A stretch of 64,000 nt of DNA from Paenibacillus sp. oral taxon 786 str. D14 (GTDB lineage Bacteria > Bacillota > Bacilli > Paenibacillales > Paenibacillaceae), in the NCBI RefSeq assembly GCF_000159955.1, contig NZ_GG695983.1, positions 42,676 to 106,675 on the forward strand. The letters are read 5' to 3'. The notes beneath the pieces were generated by a model, which saw nothing but the letters and a program-made list of their open reading frames with translations, did no database searches and was not told where the DNA came from. How positions within the stretch are numbered: the stretch's first letter is position 1; every line of letters begins with the position of its first letter. The translations under genes were made by a program, and so were the position numbers. This document shows, piece by piece, positions 34,158 through 43,425 of this stretch.

Positions 34158-34904
34158 ATGGAAAGATTACAGAAAATTTTGGCCGCTGCCGGTGTGGCAT
34201 CGCGCCGTAAATGCGAGGAATTAATTCTAAGCGGCAAGGTTCAAGTCAATGGTGAGACCGTTACGACGCTGGGCACGAAAGCTGATCCGTCCGTGGATGT
34301 GATTACCGTTGAGGGCAAGCCAATCGGCGCGGAGAAGAAGCTGTACCTGATGTTCAATAAACCGAAAGGCGTCATCACGAGCGCTTCCGATCCCCAAGGC
34401 CGGAAAATCGTCACCGATTACTTAAAAGGAATCAAGGAGCGGGTTTATCCAGTAGGCCGGCTCGACTACGATACGGAAGGTCTACTGCTGCTGACCAATG
34501 ACGGCGAATTTGCGCATTTGCTGACGCATCCAAAGCATCATGTACCGAAGACGTATCTGGCAACGGTCAAAGGGGTACCGCATGGTACAGCGCTGGACAA
34601 GCTGAAGCAAGGTGTGATGCTGGAGGATGGGATGACGGCACCAGCCGAGGTCGAGTACTATGACATTGACCCGGAGGAGAAATACGCAACCATCTCGATC
34701 ACAATTCATGAGGGCCGAAACCGTCAGGTGCGCCGCATGTTTGATGCGATTTCGCACCCGGTGACACGGCTCAAGCGCATCTCCTTTGGTGATTTGGTTC
34801 TGGGTAACCTCAAACGCGGCCTGTACCGCCATTTGACCAAAGAAGAAGTCGACAGCCTCTACAAACTCGCCCGCACCACTACTCCCCCCACTCCAAAGCG
34901 CTAG
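34158..34904 (+). CDS. rluB: 23S rRNA pseudouridine synthase RluB
   Basis: A 248-aa RsuA/RluB-type enzyme that isomerises a uridine in helix 90 region of 23S rRNA. The N-terminal S4 RNA-binding domain (MERLQKILAAAGVASRRKCEE in part) is followed by FNKPKGVITSASDPQGR, the catalytic Asp in PVGRLDYDTEGLLLLTNDG, and EGRNRQVRRMFDAI. Two starts are possible: ATG 34158 at the S4 edge, and GTG 34134, which has the better GAGGTGGG site and would add eight residues. Order spmB-rluB-resA is as in Bacillus. Confidence 0.94.
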   Translation: MERLQKILAAAGVASRRKCEELILSGKVQVNGETVTTLGTKADPSVDVITVEGKPIGAEKKLYLMFNKPKGVITSASDPQGRKIVTDYLKGIKERVYPVGRLDYDTEGLLLLTNDGEFAHLLTHPKHHVPKTYLATVKGVPHGTALDKLKQGVMLEDGMTAPAEVEYYDIDPEEKYATISITIHEGRNRQVRRMFDAISHPVTRLKRISFGDLVLGNLKRGLYRHLTKEEVDSLYKLARTTTPPTPKR

Positions 34905-34939
34905 AAATGCGGTGAACTGGAGGCGAAAGGCAACAGGGT

Positions 34940-35160
34940 GGAACGATTCTGAACAGCGAAGCGTCAAGGTCTTGCCTTGTAGATTGAACAAAAATACGGA
35001 GAATGGCAAAAGGATAAAATGATTCTGGAGAAGCGGAGCGTTCGCCTTTGTGAGCGGAATTCTACCTTGAACTTGTTATGATTAAGAATTCCGCGAGCAA
35101 CAGCGATCGTAAGAACATTTTGCCCGGTTGCCCCAGTCGTAGCTAACCTGTCGTTCAAAC
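34940..35160. repeat. Dispersed intergenic repeat upstream of the res operon
   Basis: The gap between rluB and resA (34905-35367) holds no gene. Its middle contains a perfect 10-bp inverted repeat GCGGAATTCT (35054-35063) / AGAATTCCGC (35085-35094), preceded by a segment with GATTCTGGAGAAGCGGAGCG. I recall near-identical text in many Paenibacillus intergenic regions; within this window it occurs once. A 64-codon minus-strand frame across it is treated as spurious. Confidence 0.6.
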
Positions 35161-35275
35161 AACATCAAGGCCTATAAGCGATAGCAGGATCATACGAATC
35201 TTTTCACCTTACCGCCCTTTCATCGCATTTTCACCTCATTTCTAGCGCGTCACATAATATTCATATTTCCCCGGG

Positions 35276-35303
35276 CTGAAACTGCGGCGAATTCCGATAT
35301 AAT
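35276..35303 (+). promoter_or_regulatory. Putative sigma-A promoter of resABCDE
   Basis: CTGAAA (35276-35281) and TATAAT (35298-35303), spacer 16 bp, about 65 nt before resA. Just downstream lies GTGTTCAC...GTTCAACAC, an imperfect inverted repeat that could be a regulator site. Confidence 0.5.
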
Positions 35304-35367
35304 GTTCATAGAGTGTTCACGATTTGTTCAACACTTCATGATATTTTTCATAGAAAGGAAGTTAACT

Positions 35368-35895
35368 ATGGGGAAGGCGAGACGGCCGATCCAAATCGTC
35401 ATCTTGCTGTTGATCGTCATCCTAGGCGGATATGCGATCGGGACCGCAGTGTCCGGCGGCGAGGCCGATAAACCTAAACAAGGCGGGAATCCGCCGACGT
35501 TTAAACTGCTCGGTTTGGATGGACAGGTACATACGTTAGACGACTATAAGGGCAAATCGGTGGTCTTGAACTTCTGGGCTACCTGGTGCACTTATTGCGT
35601 GAAAGAAATGCCCGCATTACAAGCCCAATGGGAAAAATGGCGCGATCAAGGCGTCGTCGTCCTGGGCATCAACACGGGCGAAGACGAGATGACCGTACAA
35701 AATTTCGTCAAGCAGACGGGCGTGGATTTTCCCATTTTATTTGATTCCGACAATACGACAACGCGCGATTACGGCATCGTGCCGATGCCAACGACGTTCT
35801 TTATCGGCAAGAACGGCAAAATTACCTCCATTCATCAAGGCGAGCTGAATTTGGATACGTTGGATGACCAAATCAAGCAGCTGGTGGGGCTTTGA
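35368..35895 (+). CDS. resA: Thiol-disulfide oxidoreductase ResA
   Basis: A 175-aa membrane-anchored thioredoxin-like protein that reduces apocytochrome c cysteines outside the membrane. An uncleaved N-terminal helix (IQIVILLLIVILGGYAIG) is followed by the thioredoxin domain with the redox motif WATWCTYCVKEMP, and the cis-Pro loop VPMPTTFFIG. A longer frame from 35302 exists, but ATG 35368 follows GAAAGGAAG. First gene of resABCDE. Confidence 0.95.
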   Translation: MGKARRPIQIVILLLIVILGGYAIGTAVSGGEADKPKQGGNPPTFKLLGLDGQVHTLDDYKGKSVVLNFWATWCTYCVKEMPALQAQWEKWRDQGVVVLGINTGEDEMTVQNFVKQTGVDFPILFDSDNTTTRDYGIVPMPTTFFIGKNGKITSIHQGELNLDTLDDQIKQLVGL

Positions 35896-35917
35896 CGGCG
35901 AGAGGAGGACATAATCG

Positions 35918-37588
35918 GTGATCGAAAATACAAAATGCGAATGCGGCCACCAAAACCGGGTGGGAACCGTATTGTGCGAAGCCTGCGGCAAACCGCTGCT
36001 TGAGGAGGATCAGCAAGGCGGGCTGCTGGAGATGCGTTACGACGGGGTCGCCCGGCGGTCGCAGCGGACCAATCCCAACTTCATTGACCGGATTTGGAAC
36101 TTCTTCTCCTCCGTCAAGGTAGCGATTTATCTGATCATCATCACACTGATTGGTGCGATGTTAGGCACGATATTTGAACAGGAAAGCAACTTCATTAACT
36201 TCGACCCTTCGACCTATTACAAGAACAAATACGGAACGATCGGCGAAATTTATTACCGGCTGGGCTTGTCCCATACGTATGAATCCTGGTGGTTTATACT
36301 GCTGCTGGTTATGATCGGGGCGTCGCTTGTGATCTGCAGCTTGGATCGCGTGCTTCCGCTTTACAAAGCGCTTTCAAAGCAAAAAGTGCGCAAGCACCTG
36401 GAATTTCTCACCCGGCAGAAAATCGTTTATCAAGGGGAAATCAACGAAGATGGCGCGGAATGGGTTCAGCGAGCCGTCCAACCGTTGCGAAAGAAGCATT
36501 ACCGGGTTTATACAGACGGCAGCGCCTTGCTGGCAGAGAAACAGCGGTTTAGCCGCTGGGGCCCTTACATTATTCATATCGGACTGATCGTTTTTCTCCT
36601 GGCGGTCTTGTTCCGCGGTTTGCCGGGTCTGCATCTGGACAAACATTACTGGTTCCCTGAAGGCGAAATCACGCATATTCCCGAAACGAACCTTTATTTG
36701 AAAAATGAGAAGTTTACGGTTGAATATTACAGCGAGGACGAAATGTCCGAGGAATTTAAAGCCAGAGGCAAGGTTGTGCCGAAGCTGTTTGAGACCCAAG
36801 CCGTACTGTATGAATGCACGGCGGATTGCGACGATCCTTCGAAGGAGCCGCAGCTTCGCGAAGTCAAGCGTCATGCCATTCGGGTTAACGATCCGCTCAG
36901 TTACAAAGGACTTCAAGCGTATCAGTTCGACTTTGATCTCACGCCGAAGCTAAGATCGGTGCAGCCAGCCTTAGTGGATGTTAAAACCGGGAAATCCTAC
37001 GGTAAATTCAAATTGGACATGAGAAATCCCCAGCGTGAGTATGAAGTTGGCCCTTACCGGTTAACGCTGCAAAATAAATATATGGATTTTTCCCTGAACG
37101 ACGAGGGAAAGCCGGTATCCATTTCCGGCGAGCCTAACGCGCCTGCCTTTTTATTTTTGATCAAAGGACCGGATCTTCCGGAGGAAGGCGCACAGTACAT
37201 TTATTTTCCTAAACAGGTTGACAAGGAGCGGTTCCAGCAGGATGCGATTAACGAGCAGCTTGGGGGCGTACAATCGAAGCTGCGGCTGGATGTCCTTGGG
37301 ATGGAAGACGTCGACTTTATCGAAGCGTCCAGTTATTTGAACATCCGGGTTGACCGGGCGATGCCGTTCGTTTGGCTGGGTCTTGGGATCGTGATGCTTG
37401 GACTGGTCTTAGGGTTTTACTGGCAGCATCGCCGCATATGGCTGCGTGTCGATGGCCGACAGCTGACGCTGGGCGGACATACGACCAAGAATTGGTTTGG
37501 CATGCGCCGCGAAGTTTCCGCATTCCTCCAATCGATGGGTGTAGAAGCGGATGAGAAGTCATTGGAAAATAGGGGGAAACATCCATGA
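35918..37588 (+). CDS. resB: Cytochrome c biogenesis protein ResB (CcsB/Ccs1 type)
   Basis: A 556-aa membrane protein of the System II cytochrome c synthase. A short N-terminal zinc-ribbon (KCECGHQNRVGTVLCEACGK) precedes the membrane part. Helices are near residues 65-85 (VAIYLIIITLIGAMLG), 120-140, 205-225, and 485-505 (FVWLGLGIVMLGLVLGFYW); a large extracytoplasmic domain lies between the last two. The GTG at 35918 follows GAGAGGAGG. Its TGA overlaps resC (ATGA). Confidence 0.94.
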   Translation: MIENTKCECGHQNRVGTVLCEACGKPLLEEDQQGGLLEMRYDGVARRSQRTNPNFIDRIWNFFSSVKVAIYLIIITLIGAMLGTIFEQESNFINFDPSTYYKNKYGTIGEIYYRLGLSHTYESWWFILLLVMIGASLVICSLDRVLPLYKALSKQKVRKHLEFLTRQKIVYQGEINEDGAEWVQRAVQPLRKKHYRVYTDGSALLAEKQRFSRWGPYIIHIGLIVFLLAVLFRGLPGLHLDKHYWFPEGEITHIPETNLYLKNEKFTVEYYSEDEMSEEFKARGKVVPKLFETQAVLYECTADCDDPSKEPQLREVKRHAIRVNDPLSYKGLQAYQFDFDLTPKLRSVQPALVDVKTGKSYGKFKLDMRNPQREYEVGPYRLTLQNKYMDFSLNDEGKPVSISGEPNAPAFLFLIKGPDLPEEGAQYIYFPKQVDKERFQQDAINEQLGGVQSKLRLDVLGMEDVDFIEASSYLNIRVDRAMPFVWLGLGIVMLGLVLGFYWQHRRIWLRVDGRQLTLGGHTTKNWFGMRREVSAFLQSMGVEADEKSLENRGKHP

Positions 37589-38850
37589 ACTTTTTGGAAA
37601 TCAGCAGAGTCGCATTTATGACGGCCTTTTTGCTTTATTGTGCGGCTTTTATTTTTTATGTAGTGGCCGTAACAGGCAAGACGTGGCGCAACCGCGACCC
37701 GAAGCGGCATGAGAAGAAATGGGGACGCATTTCATTTGCCGTTTCCTCGCTTGGGTTGCTGTCGCATCTTGTCTATTGCGGTACCCGCTGGGCGTATAGC
37801 GGACATGTACCCGTCAGCAATATGTACGAATTCATGACGTTCTTGTCCATGATGATTATGGTGGCCTTCACCATTGTCTTTATCATTTATCGCAAAATAT
37901 TGCTTGGGATGTTTGCACTCCCGCTGGCGATTATCATTATGGCTTACGCTGCTGTATTCCCGCAGGACGTTCAGCCGCTGATTCCATCGCTGCGTTCCAT
38001 TTGGCTTTATATCCACGTAACGCTGGCGGCTACCGGCGAGGCGTTCTTTGCCGTTGGTTTTGTAGCAGGGTTAATGTACCTGCTAAGGGCCGTGGATTTT
38101 AAAGCGACCGATAAGGCAGGCCGCCGTCAAAAATGGTGGGTTGAATTTACGCTTTTTTCTATTATTATAGTATTGGGCTTCATTGTATCCGTCTTTGCCT
38201 TCCGGGCAGCCGGATATGAAGCTGTCTTCGTACAAAATCAGACAACGATTGACACCCAAGTGGAGCAGGATAGTACAATAGAAGATAAAGAAATTTATAA
38301 TCTGCCACCGATCGTTGGTCCGCATCAAAGCGAGCCGGAGCACATTCAGCCGTTCCTCGGCATGAAGAAGCCTTTGTTTGATGCTCCTTCCTGGATGAGA
38401 GGGGAAACGGCCGGCCGCAAACTGAATACAATAATTTGGGCAATACTAACTGGTACCGTACTTTATTTGCTGCTCCGGTTAATTTTGCGCAAGCCGCTCG
38501 GCACAGCGTTATCGCCCGCACTGCGGGGAATCGACCCAGATGATTTGGATGAGATCAGTTACCGGGCGATTGCGATCGGATTTCCCATCTTTACGCTGGG
38601 AGCGCTCGTATTTGCCATGATCTGGGCGCAGCAGGCTTGGGGCAGATTCTGGGGTTGGGATCCGAAGGAAGTATGGGCGCTGATTACCTGGCTATTTTAC
38701 AGTGCTTACCTCCATTTGCGCTTGTCGCGTGGCTTCCAGGGGCTCAAGTCTTCGTGGCTGGCTGTTCTGGGATTTCTCGTCGTGATGTTTACACTGGTTG
38801 GGGTAAATCTGATCATAGCGGGGCTGCACTCCTACGCGGGTACCGATTAA
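37585..38850 (+). CDS. resC: Cytochrome c biogenesis protein ResC (CcsA type)
   Basis: A 421-aa polytopic membrane protein that with ResB delivers heme to cytochrome c. The tryptophan-rich WWD motif AWGRFWGWDPKEVWALITW is near residue 350, with conserved His in GLHSYAG and NMYEFMTFL. At least eight helices are visible. A hydrophilic insert of about 80 residues (QVEQDSTIEDKEIYNL onward) between helices makes it longer than the Bacillus protein. The start overlaps resB by four bases. Confidence 0.94.
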   Translation: MNFLEISRVAFMTAFLLYCAAFIFYVVAVTGKTWRNRDPKRHEKKWGRISFAVSSLGLLSHLVYCGTRWAYSGHVPVSNMYEFMTFLSMMIMVAFTIVFIIYRKILLGMFALPLAIIIMAYAAVFPQDVQPLIPSLRSIWLYIHVTLAATGEAFFAVGFVAGLMYLLRAVDFKATDKAGRRQKWWVEFTLFSIIIVLGFIVSVFAFRAAGYEAVFVQNQTTIDTQVEQDSTIEDKEIYNLPPIVGPHQSEPEHIQPFLGMKKPLFDAPSWMRGETAGRKLNTIIWAILTGTVLYLLLRLILRKPLGTALSPALRGIDPDDLDEISYRAIAIGFPIFTLGALVFAMIWAQQAWGRFWGWDPKEVWALITWLFYSAYLHLRLSRGFQGLKSSWLAVLGFLVVMFTLVGVNLIIAGLHSYAGTD

Positions 38851-38916
38851 CTCAGGCAATAATACCATATGGACTGCTCAACTGATTGGGTAAGATGATG
38901 AAGGGGTTGTTGTTAA

Positions 38917-39633
38917 ATGTCAGATCAAGCAAACCGCATTCTGGTAGTCGATGACGAGGAGCGGATTCGCCGGCTGCTAAAGATGTACTTGGAAAAAGAA
39001 GGCTACGAAATCGATGAAGCCGAAGACGGGGAGACCGCCCTGAAATTGGCGACTTCCAACGATTATGGTCTGATCTTGCTCGACGTGATGCTTCCGGGGA
39101 TTGACGGCGTCGAGGTCTGCAATCGATTGAGACAAGTAAAAGCAACGCCGGTACTGATGCTGACGGCCAAAGGCGAGGAAATCAACCGCGTACAGGGCTT
39201 TGAAGTTGGGGCGGACGATTACGTCGTGAAGCCGTTTAGCCCTCGTGAAGTCATCTACCGGGTGAAAGCGATCATGCGCCGCGCTTCCGCAACGGCTTAT
39301 TTGACGAAGGAAAGCGGAACTAGCAACAATATCGTGTTCCCTCATCTCGTGATTGAGCATGATGCCCATCGGGTGACTGCAAACGGGCAGGAAGTCAGCC
39401 TGACTCCGAAGGAATATGAGCTGCTGCATTATTTGGCAGTATCGCCGGATAAGGTGTTTTCCCGGGAAGAGCTGCTGAAGGACGTATGGAACTACGAGTT
39501 TTTCGGAGATTTGCGTACGGTGGATACCCATGTGAAGCGGCTTCGGGAGAAGTTGAACAAGGTGTCGCCGGAGTCCGCTGCCATGATCACGACCGTATGG
39601 GGCGTCGGATATAAGCTGGAGGTTCCAAAGTAA
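38917..39633 (+). CDS. resD: Response regulator ResD
   Basis: A 238-aa OmpR-type regulator of respiratory and anaerobic genes. The receiver domain shows VVDDEERIRRLL, the phospho-acceptor Asp in LILLDVMLPGIDG, and DDYVVKPFSPREV. The winged-helix domain starts near residue 140, with LTPKEYELLHYLA and the recognition helix DLRTVDTHVKRLREKL. It is followed immediately by resE, which starts one base after its stop. Regulator and cytochrome c maturation genes form one operon. Confidence 0.95.
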   Translation: MSDQANRILVVDDEERIRRLLKMYLEKEGYEIDEAEDGETALKLATSNDYGLILLDVMLPGIDGVEVCNRLRQVKATPVLMLTAKGEEINRVQGFEVGADDYVVKPFSPREVIYRVKAIMRRASATAYLTKESGTSNNIVFPHLVIEHDAHRVTANGQEVSLTPKEYELLHYLAVSPDKVFSREELLKDVWNYEFFGDLRTVDTHVKRLREKLNKVSPESAAMITTVWGVGYKLEVPK

Positions 39634-41073
39634 GTGAACTTCTGGAGAACGCTCGTTGGTAAGCTGTGGATTACGATCATTTGCTTGGTAGCTTGCGTCC
39701 TGATGTTAATGGGACTGTTCCTGCTGCCTTACATCGATACGAACTTTACAAACTCTGGAGCGGTCAAACGATTATTTGTGATCGTCGCAATGATCGGGTT
39801 TTCGCTCACAACGTTTTTTGCTTTGTTTCTGTTCACGAAGATTACACAGCCGATGCAGCAGCTGATTCGGGCTGCGGATGCGGTGCGCAAGGGCAAGTAC
39901 GACACGCGTCTGTCTCTGCGCACGAGTGATGAAATCGGTGAGCTTGCCATTACGTTTAACCATATGGCGGAAGAACTGGAAAATACGATCCGCAGCTTAA
40001 AGCACGAGAAGGAACATCTTTCCAGTGTGCTTAGAAGCATGAATGATGCGGTAATTACGTTGGACCGCGAGGGTGCTGTCATTTTAACCAACCCGCCGGG
40101 TGATCGGTTATTACAGCTTTGGGGAGATCTGACGGAGGATGGGGAGGAGGATTTACCTGCCTCTGCCGGGGAAGGGCAGATGGTTCCGCAACCGCTGCTT
40201 CCGATGTTCCGCCGTTTGCTGGTTCAAGAGAGCGACCAGAAGATGAATGTACACGTTATGAAAGGCGTATGGTCCGTACATATGGCGCCGCTGTCCTCGG
40301 ACGGCGAGGTTCGCGGAGCCGTTGCCGTGCTTCGGGATGTAACCGAAGAAGTCAACTTGGAGAAGATGCGCCGCGACTTCGTGGCCAATGTGTCTCACGA
40401 AATTCGGACTCCGCTCTCGATGATGCAGGGGTACAGTGAAGCGCTGCTCGACGGTATGGCTTCTTCGCCGGAAGAGAGCGCTGAGCTCGCCCAAGTCATT
40501 TATGACGAATCCCTGCGGATGGGACGGCTGGTTCGCGATTTGTTGGACCTGGCCCGGATGGAGGCAGGTCATACGGATATGGTCATGCGCAAGATCGACT
40601 TTCGTGAATTGGCGGAGCGGGTGGACCGTAAATTTCAGGTCCGGGCCAAGGATAACGGGGTTGAGCTTGTGTTGGAGCTGGAAGACGGAGAGCTGCAGCT
40701 GCAAGCCGATGAAGACCGTTTGGAGCAGGTGCTGACCAATCTGCTGGACAATGCTTTCCGGCATACGCCGGAAGGAGGAAAGGTTACGGTCAAGGCTCAT
40801 ATGGAGACCGGCGAAATGGGCAAGCAGCTTCACGTAGCCGTATCGGATACCGGTGTAGGCATTCCGAGCGAAGATTTGCGATATATCTTTGATCGCTTCT
40901 ATAAAGCCGATAAAGCACGGGTTCGCGGTGAGAACGGCGGGACGGGATTGGGGCTTTCGATCGTCAAAAATATCATCGCAGCCCATCACGGTTCCATTTG
41001 GGCCGATAGTGAAATCGGCAAGGGCACCGTATTTCATTTCTTGCTTCCTGTCGAATCGGGACAAACTACGTGA
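39634..41073 (+). CDS. resE: Sensor histidine kinase ResE
   Basis: A 479-aa membrane kinase paired with ResD. Two N-terminal helices (LWITIICLVACVLMLMGLFL and LFVIVAMIGFSLTTFFALFL) flank a short external loop of about 20 residues, which is much smaller than in Bacillus ResE. HAMP follows (residues 70-125), then a PAS domain (about 130-235), the H box SHEIRTPLSMMQGY and ATPase boxes NLLDNAFRHTPEGG, DTGVGIPSEDL and GTGLGLSIVK. GTG start. The short external loop argues for cytosolic PAS sensing. Confidence 0.92.
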   Translation: MNFWRTLVGKLWITIICLVACVLMLMGLFLLPYIDTNFTNSGAVKRLFVIVAMIGFSLTTFFALFLFTKITQPMQQLIRAADAVRKGKYDTRLSLRTSDEIGELAITFNHMAEELENTIRSLKHEKEHLSSVLRSMNDAVITLDREGAVILTNPPGDRLLQLWGDLTEDGEEDLPASAGEGQMVPQPLLPMFRRLLVQESDQKMNVHVMKGVWSVHMAPLSSDGEVRGAVAVLRDVTEEVNLEKMRRDFVANVSHEIRTPLSMMQGYSEALLDGMASSPEESAELAQVIYDESLRMGRLVRDLLDLARMEAGHTDMVMRKIDFRELAERVDRKFQVRAKDNGVELVLELEDGELQLQADEDRLEQVLTNLLDNAFRHTPEGGKVTVKAHMETGEMGKQLHVAVSDTGVGIPSEDLRYIFDRFYKADKARVRGENGGTGLGLSIVKNIIAAHHGSIWADSEIGKGTVFHFLLPVESGQTT

Positions 41074-41076
41074 TAA

Positions 41077-41112
41077 CAAAAAACATCCTTCGCGAAGAGG
41101 GATGTTTTTTTG
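41077..41112 (+). terminator. Terminator after resE
   Basis: AAAAACATCC and GGATGTTTTTTT flank a short TTCGCGAA-containing loop. Confidence 0.88.
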
Positions 41113-41199
41113 TTGAATGCCGCAGATAAATCTTGTTCATCGTGGAACAATGATTGATCTACGGCCTCATGAATATTCGTGTTATCTTGATTCGCGCCG

Positions 41200-42789
41200 T
41201 TACGCGAAAATGATATGCTGTGCTTTATTGATTTCCGGAAGCTTCGTCAACTCGTCCAGGACTTCCTTCGTTACTGCTTTATCCACAGTTAGAACCATGA
41301 TCGCTTCGCCGCCGACCAGCTTACGTCCGACCTGCATGGAGGCGATGTTCACAACGTTCTTCCCGAGCAAGGTACCGACATGCCCGATGATCCCCGGTTT
41401 GTCGTTATGCGAGATGAAGATGAGATGGCCTTCCGGCGCGACATCAACCGGGAACTTGTCGATTTGGACAATGCGTGCACCGTATCCGTTCAGCAGCGTA
41501 CCAGCGACCCGGCGCTCCGCTCCGTCCTGAGCCTTGAGCGTCACGGAGATCAGGTTGGTGAAGCCTTTGGTAGCCGAAGCCTGCGATACCACTACGTTAA
41601 TGTCGCGGACCTTCGCCAGGTGCATCGAGTTAACGATATTCACGTCGCCACCGAAATGACGGGACAACACACCTTTGATAATGTAACGGGTCAGCGGCTG
41701 CGTATCCACTTCCGCCAGATCACCGGCATAATCGACATGAATTTCTTTGACAGCCTGATTGTTCAATTGAGACAGGAAAATACCAATTTTCTCGCCGAGC
41801 CCGAAGTAAGGCTGCAGCTTGTTCATGACGCTGGCTGCAACCGGCGGCATATTAACTGCATTCTTAAACGGTTCGTTGCGCAGGATATGAAGCACTTGCT
41901 CGGAGACGTCGATGGCCACGTTCTCTTGAGCTTCCACGGTAGAAGCGCCAAGGTGCGGGGTCACGATGATCTTCGGATGATGAAGGAACGGGTGGTCGGC
42001 TTCCGGCGGTTCTTTCTCGAATACGTCGAAGGCAGCCCCGGCTACGATCCCCTGATCGATCGCTTCAACCAGCGCCAATTCGTCAATGATGCCGCCGCGG
42101 GCGCAGTTGATGATGCGCATGCCTTTCTTCATCACTTCAAATTGAGGACGGGCGATCATATGCTTCGTCTCCGGTGTGAGCGGCGTATGAACGGTAATAA
42201 AGTCCGCATTCCGGATGATTTCGTCCACGGTGGCCAGCTTCACACCCAGCTTCTCCGCCCGATCTTCAGTAAGGAAAGGGTCATAGCCGAGAATATCCAT
42301 GCCAAACGCTTTGGCACGCTTCGCAACCTCGCTGCCGATCCGGCCCATGCCCAGCACGCCCAACGTTTTGTTGCGCAGCTCGACGCCAAGGAATTTACGG
42401 TCCCATTCGCCTTTGATCGTCTTCGCATAGGCTTGCGGAATATGACGGGCCAGCGCCATCATCATCGCAAAGGCATGTTCACAAGTCGTAATCGTATTGC
42501 CGTCTGGAGCATTAATGACGATAATTCCGCGTTTCGTCGCCGCTTCCAGATCGATGTTGTCGACCCCAACGCCAGCGCGGCCGATGACTTTCAAGCGGGT
42601 TCCGGCTTCCATGATTTTTTCGGTGACTTTCGTTTGGCTGCGGACCAGGAGACCGTCATATTGCGGAATAATCTGCACCAATTCATCTTCGCTGAGACCT
42701 GGCTTCTTGTCGACCTCAACGTCGGCTGCATCCATCAGCTGCTGAATTCCTAAGTCGCTGATCGGATCCGATACTAAAACTTTAAACAT
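41200..42789 (-). CDS. serA: D-3-phosphoglycerate dehydrogenase
   Basis: A 529-aa enzyme for the first step of serine synthesis. The NAD-binding domain has [20 protein letters not shown] (split around residue 145-165), with catalytic residues in [24 protein letters not shown] and [13 protein letters not shown]. The long C-terminal half contains the intervening regulatory domain and an ACT domain from about residue 455 ([17 protein letters not shown]), where serine can bind. ATG at 42789 follows TTTAGGAGGG. A T-box leader lies upstream. Confidence 0.96.
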   Translation of the reverse strand: MFKVLVSDPISDLGIQQLMDAADVEVDKKPGLSEDELVQIIPQYDGLLVRSQTKVTEKIMEAGTRLKVIGRAGVGVDNIDLEAATKRGIIVINAPDGNTITTCEHAFAMMMALARHIPQAYAKTIKGEWDRKFLGVELRNKTLGVLGMGRIGSEVAKRAKAFGMDILGYDPFLTEDRAEKLGVKLATVDEIIRNADFITVHTPLTPETKHMIARPQFEVMKKGMRIINCARGGIIDELALVEAIDQGIVAGAAFDVFEKEPPEADHPFLHHPKIIVTPHLGASTVEAQENVAIDVSEQVLHILRNEPFKNAVNMPPVAASVMNKLQPYFGLGEKIGIFLSQLNNQAVKEIHVDYAGDLAEVDTQPLTRYIIKGVLSRHFGGDVNIVNSMHLAKVRDINVVVSQASATKGFTNLISVTLKAQDGAERRVAGTLLNGYGARIVQIDKFPVDVAPEGHLIFISHNDKPGIIGHVGTLLGKNVVNIASMQVGRKLVGGEAIMVLTVDKAVTKEVLDELTKLPEINKAQHIIFA

Positions 42790-42985
42790 GATGATTTGAC
42801 CCTCCTAAAAGTTTTATATAGCAAGGCCTCCTTGAAAGATAGCAAGTATTGCTATCTTCGGAAGCATAAGCTAATGTGGTTGAGTTTCTTCATTGACGCT
42901 GTGTCCGATTACCGCACCAAAGAACCAAGGTGCCCAAGGACGCCTGGAAGGCAGTTGGCGTCGCTTAAACGGATTTAAATAAATC
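42790..42985 (-). other. Untranslated leader between T-box terminator and serA
   Basis: About 195 nt of transcribed sequence separates the T-box terminator from serA. It includes a perfect stem AGATAGCAA/TTGCTATCT around 42833-42856. No open frame with a convincing start was recognised. Confidence 0.5.
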
Positions 42986-43255
42986 AAAAACTCTCAATCC
43001 GCACACTACTTCCGTAGTAAGGGACGAGAGTTATTCGTGGTACCACCCTAATTCGCTGCCCCTTCGCAGAAAGCAGCCTCAGTTGTCATTGCTGACAAGA
43101 ACGATAACGGGTTCACCGGCTGCGCCTACTTTCATTTCAACGCAGCGACTCAGGAGCGCTAAAGCCATTCGTTCCGCTGCCGGTTTGCAGCACCACCGAC
43201 TCTCTGGAAGCTTTCCGAAGGCTTCTTTCCTTCAAAGTGTTTCATGAGATGTAAT
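42986..43255 (-). promoter_or_regulatory. T-box riboswitch controlling serA (serine type)
   Basis: On the minus strand the conserved antiterminator core AGGGTGGTACCACG lies at 43049-43036. It is followed by a terminator with arms AACTCTC and GAGAGTT and a T tract (43033-42986). Stem I features AGAGAGTCGGTGGTGCTGCA and ACCGGCAGCGGAAC are present. The trinucleotide TCC in GCTCCTGAG (43155-43153) fits a serine specifier, matching the gene controlled; the specifier call is inference. Confidence 0.92.
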
Positions 43256-43262
43256 TTTTCAT

Positions 43263-43292
43263 AATGTAACACGGGCCTTGGCAAAGTGTCAA
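43263..43292 (-). promoter_or_regulatory. Sigma-A promoter of the serA T-box transcript
   Basis: On the minus strand, TTGACA (43292-43287) and TACATT (43268-43263) are separated by 18 bp. Confidence 0.68.
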
Positions 43293-43425
43293 CACCAACC
43301 TGAACATTTTTACAAAGTTAGGTGTTTGTCGTTCGGATTTTGCCCAAACTTGAATCCGTCCGAAATTTTGGTTATGATTTTACTAATGTCGAAAAGCGTC
43401 TGATTCCGGCGGACAGCGAAATGGC

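Noticed and set aside
34964-35158. 64-codon minus-strand frame between rluB and resA
   Set aside because: It lies wholly inside a dispersed intergenic repeat and is best explained as repeat-derived, although such frames are often annotated.
41380-42753. Long plus-strand open frame of 457 codons antisense to serA
   Set aside because: It is a mirror of the serA codons in a GC-rich gene; composition (His/Arg-rich) is unlike a real protein and there is no start site.
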